Below are positions 33,853 to 41,631 of a stretch of DNA of 64,000 bases, one piece after another (the first letter of the stretch is position 1; the number at the start of each line of letters is the position of its first letter). Made by a program: the position numbers and the translations under genes. A model generated the notes under the pieces. It worked only from the letters and a program-made list of their open reading frames with translations, was not told where the DNA came from and did not search any database. Source of the stretch: an uncultured Pseudomonadota bacterium (GTDB taxonomy: Bacteria; Myxococcota_A; UBA796; CAJQPC01); the NCBI GenBank assembly GCA_913060515.1, contig CAJXRZ010000028.1, positions 1 to 64,000 on the forward strand, given 5' to 3'.

Positions 33853-34617
33853 TCATTGCTCTGACAGCTTCGGTGAAAGCATCTGAGGAAGGTGCCTGGG
33901 GAGGCCCAGGCCGGAGCCAGGGTAGCGCCTGCGGTTGGCCCCTGGGCATGCGTAGCCTTGCAGGAAGAGACGGCGGCTGGTGGTGCCGGTGTTGGGCCCG
34001 CTGCCGTGGATCAGGAAGGGGCCGAAGAGGGCCGCGTCTCCCGGGGCCATGTCCAGGTACACAGCGGCGTTCAGGTCCAGGTGCTCCGGTGGGATCTCGC
34101 CGGTCTCCGGATCGGCGACAAAGCCCAGACGGTGGGTTCCGGGCAGTACCTGAAGCCCTCCGTTGTGCGGGCACATGGGATCCACCGCCACGGCGATCTG
34201 GACAAAGCTTCCCTGGCCGTTGGTGTCGCTCCACAAGGGACTGCCATAGCGGCGGTTGGAGGCGTCTTGGTGCCAGGAGAAGGCCACCCCGTCTCCAGGC
34301 AGCTTGAAGTGTGCCTGTTGTATGAGTTGGTCCATCTGCGAGGTCCCCAAGACGCTCGCTGCGATGGCCAAGAAGCGTGGATCATCGCCGAGCTTGGCCA
34401 GCATTGGGCTCGCGGCGCCCGCCCAGACCACGCGGTGCAGCTTGAAAGGGTCCCAGCTGCGTACGAAGTGGGCTTGGTGCAGGCCCTCCGGGTCTGTGGG
34501 CGGCAGGGTCTTGGCCAGGGCCAGTAGCTCGGAGAAGGCCTGCTGGAGGTCCCTGACCTGATCGGGCGGCAGCAGCGCGGGGATGTGCAGGTAGCCCTGC
34601 TCCTCCAGAGTCTGCAT
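33853..34617 (-). CDS. Phytanoyl-CoA dioxygenase (PhyH) family protein
   Basis: The protein has 254 residues. The Fe(II)/2-oxoglutarate facial triad is present: H116 and D118 in FSWHQDAS and a distal His in FLIHGSGPN, with the 2-oxoglutarate-binding Arg in TSRRLFLQGY. QVLPGTHRLGF and DMAPGDAALF are typical of the family, which hydroxylates C-H bonds in lipids, amino acids and secondary metabolites. A substrate cannot be assigned. It lies between two lipoprotein genes on the same strand with short gaps. Confidence 0.88.
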   Translation of the reverse strand: MQTLEEQGYLHIPALLPPDQVRDLQQAFSELLALAKTLPPTDPEGLHQAHFVRSWDPFKLHRVVWAGAASPMLAKLGDDPRFLAIAASVLGTSQMDQLIQQAHFKLPGDGVAFSWHQDASNRRYGSPLWSDTNGQGSFVQIAVAVDPMCPHNGGLQVLPGTHRLGFVADPETGEIPPEHLDLNAAVYLDMAPGDAALFGPFLIHGSGPNTGTTSRRLFLQGYACPGANRRRYPGSGLGLPRHLPQMLSPKLSEQ

Positions 34618-34640
34618 CTGCGCTTTGCTTAGGCGAGGTG

Positions 34641-35816
34641 TCAGAGCTGCCCCCCAGCGAAGAAGCCGTTTCCGCCGATCCAGAACTTGTCGCCGTTCAG
34701 CTCCACGCGCTGCAGGTCGGCTGGGATGTCCACGTCCATCTCCATCCAGGTGCGGCCACCGTCCAAGGTGACCAGGACAAAGCCGCCCTTGGAGGTCGGT
34801 GGGTAGCGGTCGCCGACGGCCAAGCCAAGCTGTCCATCCCCTGAGAAGTCCACATCGCGCACGATGTCGATCTCTGGGCCCAGGGGAATGGAGGTCCAGC
34901 TCTGCTCTTGGCCCACGAAGAGGAAACCGCTGGCCGAGGCGCCGATCTCCTGGTCACGGCCGCCCAGAACCCAGCTCTCTCCATCGTCGGGAGAGGCCAT
35001 GGCCCAGGCCTCGCCGATGTGGCGATTGCTGATCTCCACCCGGTTCATGTTCCAGAACTCCGCATCGGGGTGGGTGCTGGGCTTGAAGAACATGGGGGGC
35101 TCAGCGATGTTGCTGCCGCTCCCGACGAAGCCCTCCGTGGTGGACTCCAAGCGCATGACCTGGTGCGCTGCGTAGCCGCCCTCCTCCAGGTTGTCGTCCT
35201 CCCAGTAGCGCTCCTCTTTGGTCCAGGTCCTGCCGTTGTTCGAGGAGGTGGTCAGGTCGCCGATGGTGTTGGAGAAGACCATCAACCGGCCAAAGCTGTC
35301 CTGGGCGACCTGGCCGCAGTTGGAGATGTAGACCGCGTTGTCTTGGTCGGAGTTCTTTCCGTAATAGAGTAGGTCCGTCCAGGTCTCTTCGTCGTCTTGG
35401 CGAATCAGCAGGGCGCCCTCTCGCTTGCCTGCGTAGGCGTGTCCGCAGACCATCAGGCGGCCCTCTCTGTCCTCGCGCACATCGAAGACGTAGAGCTGGT
35501 TGCCCGGGAGAATCTCCTCGAAGCTCGCGCCATCGTCTTGGCTGCGGTGCAGCCCTGCGCCATTTCCACACCCCACCCAGCCTTCTCCATCTCGCGGGAA
35601 ATAGAGGCTGTAGATCGGGCCGATGTCCGCGCAGGGATCGGGCAGCTCGGCGAAGGAACTGGGGTAGTAGGGGGTCTGGTTCCAGGCCGTATCGAAGGGC
35701 GCCGCGCTGTCACCGGAGTCGGGGCCGACGACGCTTGGGCCGCGGTCGGTGTTGTCCCGCTCGATCAGCGTGCAGCCCGTCATGGAGAGGGCGGCGGTCC
35801 AGATAAGTGCGAGCAC
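34641..35816 (-). CDS. Lipoprotein with BNR/sialidase-like propeller repeats
   Basis: About 391 residues. The start is uncertain. GTG 35816 has GGGGA upstream and gives a compact signal ending at MTGC. TTG 35828 is also in frame. After the lipidated Cys come a short disordered linker and a beta-propeller with BNR/Asp-box elements (SQDDGASFEEI, SSNNGRTWTKE, SPDDGESWVLGG, TLDGGRTWMEM). The sequence resembles the Ycf48/photosystem-assembly-like and sialidase-like propellers widespread in secreted proteins. The sialidase active-site residues are not evident, so binding is more likely than catalysis. Confidence 0.78.
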   Translation of the reverse strand: MLALIWTAALSMTGCTLIERDNTDRGPSVVGPDSGDSAAPFDTAWNQTPYYPSSFAELPDPCADIGPIYSLYFPRDGEGWVGCGNGAGLHRSQDDGASFEEILPGNQLYVFDVREDREGRLMVCGHAYAGKREGALLIRQDDEETWTDLLYYGKNSDQDNAVYISNCGQVAQDSFGRLMVFSNTIGDLTTSSNNGRTWTKEERYWEDDNLEEGGYAAHQVMRLESTTEGFVGSGSNIAEPPMFFKPSTHPDAEFWNMNRVEISNRHIGEAWAMASPDDGESWVLGGRDQEIGASASGFLFVGQEQSWTSIPLGPEIDIVRDVDFSGDGQLGLAVGDRYPPTSKGGFVLVTLDGGRTWMEMDVDIPADLQRVELNGDKFWIGGNGFFAGGQL

Positions 35817-35826
35817 TAGGGTCCCC

Positions 35827-35854
35827 AAGGTGCGTAAACACCTTTAAGTGGTGT
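35827..35854. promoter_or_regulatory. Overlapping inverted repeats in divergent intergenic region
   Basis: AAGGTG-CGTAAA-CACCTT (35827-35844) is a perfect 6-bp inverted repeat. ACACC-TTTAAGT-GGTGT (35838-35854) overlaps it. They lie at the start of the reverse-strand BNR lipoprotein gene and 105 bases upstream of the yceI-type gene. A shared operator is possible. Confidence 0.4.
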
Positions 35855-35958
35855 CCAGACATGATGACAGGCCATGAAGAGACTTGCTGGGTACATTCCC
35901 CCATGGCAGAAACCGACCCCTTCGCGGGTCATCCTGTAGCCAAAGATGGAGATTCACA

Positions 35959-36501
35959 ATGACCTCGCGTGCGCTGATCGTCTCGACCCTTCTGCTCATC
36001 CCAAGCCTGGCCTTTGGCGCCTGGAACCTGGAAGGCAAGAGCAAGATCACCTTCCACGCGGATGGACCTGCAGGCTTTGCGATCGACGGCTCCAGCAAGG
36101 AATTCAGCGTCTCGGAGACCCCGGAGAGCATGGTCTTCTCCGTCCCAGTCACGGCCGTCACCACAGGCATCGAGCTGCGTGACGAGCACATGCACAACTA
36201 CGCGGAGGCCGAGAGCTTTCCCACCGTGACGCTCACCATCCCCAAGGACCAGCTCACCTTCCCTGCTGAGGGTCAGAAGAAGAGCGCGGGCATCGCCCAG
36301 GGCACCTTCAACATGCACGGCGTCGACAAGCCCGCCAAGGTCAAGTACGCGATGAAGGCCGAGAAAGTCGGGGTGAGCTGGGTGGCGGCCTTCTCCTTCA
36401 ACACCGAAGCGCACGGCATCGTGGTGCCCGACTACATGGGCGTGACGGTTGACCCCGCGATGAGCGCCCAGGCCAAGTTCACCACCGTGCCCGCAGAGTA
36501 G
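35959..36501 (+). CDS. YceI-family periplasmic protein
   Basis: The protein has 180 residues. ATG 35959 has TGGAGA upstream and begins a signal peptide cleaved near LAFGA-WNL. The mature protein has the YceI lipocalin-like barrel pattern: SKITFHADGPAGFAIDGSS, FSVPVTAVTTGIELRDEHMHN, SFPTVTLTIPKDQL, GTFNMHGVDKPAKV and the closing VVPDYMGVTVDP. YceI proteins bind isoprenoid quinones or similar hydrophobic ligands and appear under stress. It is the first of three forward-strand genes with two heme proteins, and a periplasmic redox role is plausible (inference). Confidence 0.88.
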   Translation: MTSRALIVSTLLLIPSLAFGAWNLEGKSKITFHADGPAGFAIDGSSKEFSVSETPESMVFSVPVTAVTTGIELRDEHMHNYAEAESFPTVTLTIPKDQLTFPAEGQKKSAGIAQGTFNMHGVDKPAKVKYAMKAEKVGVSWVAAFSFNTEAHGIVVPDYMGVTVDPAMSAQAKFTTVPAE

Positions 36502-36511
36502 AGTGCCGGCC

Positions 36512-37687
36512 ATGCTGAAACGACTGACCGCCCTTGCGGTGATGCTGCTGGGTCTGCTCCTGACCCCTTCCGATGCCCAGGCCTACGCTTGGAGCGTCAA
36601 CCACGGCTACACCACCTGCGCCTCCTGCCACGCGGACCCCAGCGGCGGCGGCTTGGTCACCGAATACGGGCGGGCCCAGGGTGAGATCTTCATCCGCACG
36701 CCGTGGGAAGAGCGCGGCTCGGAGTGGGAGCCTGGCAAGGCAGCGGACTTCGCCTTTGGTGCCGTGGATCTACCCGAGTGGCTGATCACCGGGGCAACGA
36801 TTCGCGGGGGCGCTGCGCGCTTGGACACCCCCTCCACGGACCCCAGCGTGTTCCCGATTGTGATGCAGGCGGATCTTCGCGCCCAGGTCACGGTGGGCAA
36901 GGTTCGGGCCTACGGCTCCCTGGGTGCTCTGCCCACTGGCTCCGCCGAAGAGGCCAGGGTGCTGCGGAATGACACGGTGAACCTGTACTCTCGGGAGCAC
37001 TGGCTTGGCGTAGATGTGACGGGCGACTTGGTCGTTCGCGCGGGTCGAATGGCCCTGCCCTACGGCAACCGCATCCTGGAGCACAACGCTTGGGCGCGCA
37101 CCTCCACGCGCACGGACATCAACGCGGACCAGCAGGACGGGATCAACGCCCACTACGGAAAGGGTGACTGGCGCGCGGAGGTGATGGGCATCGCAGGCAA
37201 CCTGCAGCTCTCACCCGCTGGCTACCGAGAGCGCGGCTACTCCGGCCTGGTGGAGTACAGCATCGGGCCCAAGCTTGTGGTGGGCGCAAGCTCACTGCTG
37301 ACCGTGGCTGAGCTGGACATCCAGACCCTGGACCAACGCACGAGACAGGCTCATGGACTGCAAGTACGCAGCTCACCGGTGCATGGCTTGGCCATCTTGG
37401 GCGAGGGTCACCTGCTGGTCGACTCCAGCAATGGCAGCGCCCCCAGCTTGGGCTCCACGGGCTGGATTCAGGCGGACTACGAGATCTTCCAGGGCCTGCA
37501 CGTGGCCGCCGCCGGAGAGTGGCTGCAGCAAGAGGTGGGCACGTCGCTTGGAGGCTGGGGTTCCGCGACCTGGTTCTTTGCCCCCAAGACGGACCTGCGC
37601 GTGGACTACATCCACCGTCAGAACGCCACCTCAAGCGGCCGCACGCCCTCGCACATGGTGCTTGGGCAGCTGCACTTCTCGCTCTAA
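36512..37687 (+). CDS. Outer-membrane barrel with N-terminal single-heme motif
   Basis: The protein has 391 residues. ATG 36512 is preferred to GTG three codons earlier. A signal peptide ends at DAQA-YAW. One heme site, YTTCASCHADPSGGG, lies at the start of the mature protein. The rest looks like an outer-membrane barrel with alternating strands (VQADLRAQV-like segments, LVVRAGRMALPYGNRI, DLRVDYIHRQNATS) and a C-terminal strand ending HFSL. The 'CxxCHxxPxGGG...YGR' opening followed by a barrel is recurrent in Deltaproteobacteria. It may pass electrons across the outer membrane (inference). It follows the YceI gene by 10 bases. Confidence 0.78.
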   Translation: MLKRLTALAVMLLGLLLTPSDAQAYAWSVNHGYTTCASCHADPSGGGLVTEYGRAQGEIFIRTPWEERGSEWEPGKAADFAFGAVDLPEWLITGATIRGGAARLDTPSTDPSVFPIVMQADLRAQVTVGKVRAYGSLGALPTGSAEEARVLRNDTVNLYSREHWLGVDVTGDLVVRAGRMALPYGNRILEHNAWARTSTRTDINADQQDGINAHYGKGDWRAEVMGIAGNLQLSPAGYRERGYSGLVEYSIGPKLVVGASSLLTVAELDIQTLDQRTRQAHGLQVRSSPVHGLAILGEGHLLVDSSNGSAPSLGSTGWIQADYEIFQGLHVAAAGEWLQQEVGTSLGGWGSATWFFAPKTDLRVDYIHRQNATSSGRTPSHMVLGQLHFSL

Positions 37688-37696
37688 GGAATGACG

Positions 37697-38110
37697 ATGC
37701 TTTGGATTCTGAGCGGCGCTGCTTTGGCGTCTGGGAGCTACCCCGGCGTGGTGGCCCAAGAGCTGACGGTGGACTCGCCCTCTTGTGCGGTGTGTCATGA
37801 CGGCGCGACCACCTTTGGCACCGTCACGACTCCCTTCGGCGCGAGTTTGCTGGATGCGGGCTTGGAGGCCTCGAACGAGGACAGCTTGATCGCGGCCCTG
37901 GCGACGCTGGAGAGCGAGGGCACCGACAGCGACGGGGACGGCGTCGGGGACATCGACGAGCTCCTCGACGGCACAGACCCCAATGGCACCGGAAGCGAGG
38001 TCGAGGCCCCCGCCTACGGCTGCGTGGGCTCAACCCGACCCGGAGGCCCGCTGGCTGGGGCGACGCTCTTGGCGATGCTGGCAGGGGTGCTCTTGCGTAG
38101 AAGGGGTTAG
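37697..38110 (+). CDS. Small heme-motif protein with thrombospondin-3-like and MYXO-CTERM-type tail
   Basis: The protein has 137 residues. I choose ATG 37697, six bases after AAGGA, over ATG 37691. A signal peptide (LSGAALASG) leads to one heme site CAVCHDGATTF, then a calcium-binding type-3 repeat DSDGDGVGDIDELLDGTDPN, then a C-terminal tail: Cys in YGCVGSTRPG, a helix (LAGATLLAMLAGVLL) and RRRG. This tail fits MYXO-CTERM sorting. It is probably a surface-anchored electron carrier or heme-binding protein. It follows the heme-barrel gene closely. Confidence 0.8.
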   Translation: MLWILSGAALASGSYPGVVAQELTVDSPSCAVCHDGATTFGTVTTPFGASLLDAGLEASNEDSLIAALATLESEGTDSDGDGVGDIDELLDGTDPNGTGSEVEAPAYGCVGSTRPGGPLAGATLLAMLAGVLLRRRG

Positions 38111-38136
38111 TCGCGGGTTTATCGCTCGGAGTGCTC

Positions 38137-38991
38137 GTGTCTTCTCGTATCTGGATCCCTTTCTTTCTGGGTTTTGCTGCACTGGGCTTGGCCTGTGGCG
38201 GTGGTGACGCGGAGACCGTGGACTCCTGGCTGATCCAGGGTGACGACACCAGCAGCAGCGGCGATGACACCAGCAGCGGTGGCGATGACACCGGCGGTGG
38301 AGATGACACCGGCGGCGGTGGCGGCGGTGACTACGAGGGCACAGCCTGGGAGCTGGACCTGCGCAGCGGCAGCATCGTCGAGCCGGAAGGAATGGGGGAT
38401 CTGCTCGCCGGCTACATGGGCGAGGATCCTCTGCTCTTCGAGGTGCTCTCCCAGAGCGGCTCGGAGATGCGAATGCGCCTGGGTGGCAGCGAGGGTAGCG
38501 AGCAGGATTTCTGTGCGCAGACGGAAGAGGCCACCACCGAGTGGAACGGTGCCGTCGTGCGCTACGCCTCCTCGAGCCAAGAGCGATTCTTCGAAGGCAG
38601 CGTCGTGCGAATGGAGGACGTGCTTGTCACCGCCAATCCTGGCCAGGACCTCTGGCGCAATGTGCGCGTGCAGGCCAGCGTCGACACGCGCTCGATGGTC
38701 GACTTGGTGGAAGAGGGTGGCCCGCCCAACACCATCTGTGAGCTGGTGCAGGGCTTTGGGGTGGCCTGTGAGGAGTGCAACGACGGAAAGGTCTTCTGTC
38801 TGCCCCTGGTCATCGAAGATGCAGAAGCTGTGCCCTACAGCCCGGGCGTGGAGCGCATCGGCTCGGACTGTCCGGACTGCGGGGATGAGGAGTGCGTGCC
38901 CATGAGCTGCACCGTGGGCCTAGGGGGCCAGGGCAGCCTGGCGGTCTTGGGTCTGCTGGGCTTGTTGGTGCTGCGCCGCCGCAAGGACTGA
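38137..38991 (+). CDS. Lipoprotein with MYXO-CTERM-type tail
   Basis: The protein has 284 residues. GTG 38137 is five bases after GGAG. GTG 38131 is also in frame. The signal ends at lipobox LGLAC, then a long S/G/D-rich linker (GDDTSSSGDD-type units, about residues 32-64). A globular region with three Cys pairs (CELVQGFGVACEEC, CPDCGDEEC) follows, and a tail CTVGLGGQ + helix (LAVLGLLGLLVL) + RRRKD. A protein with both a lipobox and a MYXO-CTERM tail is unusual: after processing at both ends it would be lipidated and C-terminally trimmed. No enzyme motif. Confidence 0.75.
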   Translation: MSSRIWIPFFLGFAALGLACGGGDAETVDSWLIQGDDTSSSGDDTSSGGDDTGGGDDTGGGGGGDYEGTAWELDLRSGSIVEPEGMGDLLAGYMGEDPLLFEVLSQSGSEMRMRLGGSEGSEQDFCAQTEEATTEWNGAVVRYASSSQERFFEGSVVRMEDVLVTANPGQDLWRNVRVQASVDTRSMVDLVEEGGPPNTICELVQGFGVACEECNDGKVFCLPLVIEDAEAVPYSPGVERIGSDCPDCGDEECVPMSCTVGLGGQGSLAVLGLLGLLVLRRRKD

Positions 38992-39032
38992 GCGCGACTG
39001 CTGGCATAGCTGGACACCGGCGTTAGACTCTG

Positions 39033-39050
39033 ACTGAATGGTCATTCAGT
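39033..39050. promoter_or_regulatory. Perfect palindromic operator upstream of fadH (TetR-type)
   Basis: ACTGAATG-GT-CATTCAGT is an 8-bp perfect inverted repeat ending 12 bases before the fadH-like start codon. TGAATG...CATTCA is the core recognised by several TetR-family fatty-acid regulators such as Bacillus FadR. It probably covers the promoter or transcript start of this gene. Confidence 0.7.
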
Positions 39051-39062
39051 TTGGAGTCGCCC

Positions 39063-41084
39063 ATGGCTGACAGCCCCTATCCGCACCTGCTCGAGCCCCT
39101 ACAGGTCGGCTCCATCACCCTCAAGAACCGTGTGCTTATGGGCTCCATGCACGTGGGCCTGGAAGAGGACTGGAGCTACGAGAAGATGGGCGCCTACTTC
39201 GCTGAGCGGGCCAAGGGCGGCGTTGGCCTGATGGTGACTGGAGGCATCGCGCCCAACCGACAGGGCTGGCTCAAGCCCTTCGCGGCCAAGATGAGCAACC
39301 AGATTGAGGTGCGCCGTCACCGCACCCTCACCGATGCCGTGCACGCTGCCGACGGCCGCATCGCCATGCAGATCCTGCACGCCGGTCGCTACGGCTACCA
39401 CCCCATCAGCGCCGCCCCCAGCGCCATCAAGTCGCCCATCACGCCCTTTGGGCCCTTCGCTCTGAGCGGGCGCGGTGTCGAGAACACCATCGACAACTTC
39501 GTGAGGTGCGCCCAGCTGGCCCAAGACGCCGGCTACGACGGCGTGGAGATCATGGGCAGCGAGGGCTACCTGATCAACCAGTTCATCGTGCGCCACACCA
39601 ACAAGCGCACCGACAAGTGGGGGGGCGAGTACGAGGCGCGCATCCAGTTTCCTCTGGAGATCGTGCGCCGCACACGGGCCGCCGTGGGCCCGGACTTTGT
39701 GCTCATCTTCCGCCTCTCCCTGCTGGACCTGATCCCCGACGGCAGCACCTGGGAGGAGGTGGTGATGCTGGCCAAGGCGCTGGAAGAGGCCGGCGTTTCC
39801 ATCCTCAACACCGGCATTGGTTGGCACGAGGCACGGGTTCCGACCATCGCCACCATGGTGCCCCGCGGCGCCTTTACCTGGGTCACCCGCAAGCTCAAGG
39901 GCGAGGTGAGCGTGCCCTTGGTGACCTCGAACCGGATCAACACCCCAGAGGTGGCCGAGGAGATCCTGGCCCGTGGCGACGCCGACATGGTCTCCATGGC
40001 CCGACCCTTGCTCGCTGACCCCGACTTTGTGAACAAGGCGGCGGCGGGCAAGTCCCAGAGCATCAACACCTGCATTGGCTGCAATCAGGCGTGTTTGGAC
40101 CACATCTTCTCCAACAAGCGGGCCTCCTGTCTGGTGAACCCAAGGGCTTGTTTTGAGACGGAGCTGCCCAAGCCCACCGCGCCTCGTGGGCTCAAGGTCG
40201 CTGTGGTCGGAGCCGGCCCAGGTGGACTGAGCGCCGCCTGCGAGGCCAGTGAGATGGGTCACCAGGTCACCCTCTTCGATGCACAGACGGAGATCGGCGG
40301 GCAGTTCAACCTGGCCAAGCAGATCCCCGGAAAGGAAGAGTTCTACGAGACCCTGCGCTACTTCAAGGGACGTCTGGCCGACGCCAAGGTGGATGTGAAG
40401 CTGGGGCAGATGGTGGGCCTGGAGGAGCTCAAGGGCTTTGATGCGGTGGTCTTGGCCACTGGGGTCAAGCCCCGTGAGCTGCGCTTTGACGGGGCGGATC
40501 ACCCCAAGATGCTCTCCTACGTAGACGTGCTCCAAGGCGCAGAGGTCGGCGAGAAGGTGGCCATCATTGGGGCCGGCGGCATTGGCTTTGATGTGGCGGA
40601 GTTCCTGACCCACGTGGACCATGGGGAGGGCCCCAACCTGCAGGACTTCCTCTCCGAGTGGGGCATTGACGAGAGCCACCAGACCCGCGGTGGTCTGGTG
40701 CCGGCCAAGCAGGCCAGCAGTCCGCGAGAGGTCACTCTGATGCAGCGCCGCAAGGGCAAACTGGGTGCCGGTCTGGGCAAGACCACCGGCTGGATCCACA
40801 GGGCGCAGCTCAAGAAGCGTGGGGTCACCATGCTGGCGGAGGTGGCCTACGAAAAGGTGGACGATGCCGGTCTGCACATCAAGGTGGCCGGCGAGCCCCA
40901 GGTGCTGGACGTGGACCACGTTGTGGTGTGCGCAGGCCAGACCAGCTTCGTGCCCTTGCAGGAGCCCCTGCAGGCTGCAGGTGTGAAGGTGAAGGTGATT
41001 GGCGGGGCCAAGCTTGCGGCAGAGCTGGACGCTCGGCGGGCCATCCGCGAGGGCATGGAGGCCGCCATCGCTCTGAGCCAGTAG
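39063..41084 (+). CDS. fadH: 2,4-dienoyl-CoA reductase (FadH/old yellow enzyme family)
   Basis: The protein has 673 residues, the FadH length. ATG 39063 has GGAG six bases upstream. An N-terminal TIM barrel with FMN-binding features (LKNRVLMGSMH, MQILHAGRYGYH, RHTNKRTDKWGGE), a 4Fe-4S cysteine cluster (CIGCNQACLDHIF...CLVNPRAC) and a C-terminal FAD/NAD domain (VAVVGAGPGGLSAACEA, VAIIGAGGIGFDVAEFL) appear in order. This architecture reduces the 2,4-double bonds arising in beta-oxidation of unsaturated fatty acids, using NADPH. It lies just downstream of a TetR-type palindrome, so probably induced by fatty acids. A related enoate or trimethylamine dehydrogenase is the alternative. Confidence 0.88.
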   Translation: MADSPYPHLLEPLQVGSITLKNRVLMGSMHVGLEEDWSYEKMGAYFAERAKGGVGLMVTGGIAPNRQGWLKPFAAKMSNQIEVRRHRTLTDAVHAADGRIAMQILHAGRYGYHPISAAPSAIKSPITPFGPFALSGRGVENTIDNFVRCAQLAQDAGYDGVEIMGSEGYLINQFIVRHTNKRTDKWGGEYEARIQFPLEIVRRTRAAVGPDFVLIFRLSLLDLIPDGSTWEEVVMLAKALEEAGVSILNTGIGWHEARVPTIATMVPRGAFTWVTRKLKGEVSVPLVTSNRINTPEVAEEILARGDADMVSMARPLLADPDFVNKAAAGKSQSINTCIGCNQACLDHIFSNKRASCLVNPRACFETELPKPTAPRGLKVAVVGAGPGGLSAACEASEMGHQVTLFDAQTEIGGQFNLAKQIPGKEEFYETLRYFKGRLADAKVDVKLGQMVGLEELKGFDAVVLATGVKPRELRFDGADHPKMLSYVDVLQGAEVGEKVAIIGAGGIGFDVAEFLTHVDHGEGPNLQDFLSEWGIDESHQTRGGLVPAKQASSPREVTLMQRRKGKLGAGLGKTTGWIHRAQLKKRGVTMLAEVAYEKVDDAGLHIKVAGEPQVLDVDHVVVCAGQTSFVPLQEPLQAAGVKVKVIGGAKLAAELDARRAIREGMEAAIALSQ

Positions 41085-41135
41085 CGGCCCAGAGCGACGC
41101 GCTCCGTTGTTCACGCTCAGGTCGTCTCTGGGGAC

Positions 41136-41555
41136 TCAGTCCGCCTGGACCGAGTCGACCTTGCCCTGGCCCTTTCCGATGGCCTTCGCGCCGATTTTCT
41201 CGGCGTCCTCGGGGTAGCGCGCGTCCACGGTGACCGTGATGGTCACGGTGTGTGGGGTGGGCTCCTTGTCGGCCTCGAAGTGCGCCGTCAGGTCAGCGTC
41301 GAGCTCGGCTTCCACCTTGCCCATGGCCATGCCCTGGCTGTGCACGCCGTAGACCTTGCGGGGCTTGATCTCCACGCCGGGCAAGAAGGTGCCCTCGATG
41401 GCGATACCGGCCACGTCACCCACTTCGTAGGTGTTGGTCAGGTTGGCCACGATGGTGCGCTCGCCTTGGGCGGGGCTCTCGAAGGTGTAGATGAAGAGCT
41501 GATCGGTCTTCTCATGGGCGGACTTGGCTGTGACCTTCATCGCGTAGACGGGCAT
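41136..41555 (-). CDS. tRNA-binding (EMAP/Arc1p-like OB-fold) domain protein
   Basis: The protein has 139 residues, AGGAG five bases before ATG. The pattern KTDQLFIYTFESPAQGERTIVANL and GVEIKPRKVYGVHSQGMAMGKVE matches the OB-fold of the tRNA-binding domain found at the C-terminus of MetRS and in CsaA-type proteins (usually 'KHPNADKLYVLKVD...RTIVSGL...NLKPRKLMGVESEGM'). The usual N-terminal 'R-V-G-x-I' strand is diverged. It is followed by an acidic-to-neutral tail predicted beta (HTVTITVTVDARYPEDAE). It probably binds tRNA or a related RNA. It is divergent from the aminotransferase gene. Confidence 0.7.
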   Translation of the reverse strand: MPVYAMKVTAKSAHEKTDQLFIYTFESPAQGERTIVANLTNTYEVGDVAGIAIEGTFLPGVEIKPRKVYGVHSQGMAMGKVEAELDADLTAHFEADKEPTPHTVTITVTVDARYPEDAEKIGAKAIGKGQGKVDSVQAD

Positions 41556-41631
41556 GGGGGTCTCCTTTGGCGGGCCCTATACCTCCTCATGGATGCCCTG
41601 GGTACACTGGCCTGGATTCGGAGCTGTCCCC

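Noticed and set aside
41092-41104. GAGCG-acg-CGCTC hairpin between fadH and the tRNA-binding-domain gene
   Set aside because: The stem is only 5 bp with a 3-base loop and no T-run, too weak to call a terminator.
39099-41114. Long reverse-strand open frame opposite fadH
   Set aside because: It mirrors the codon structure of a clear forward-strand enzyme, with no start signal or recognisable domain. High GC often opens such frames.
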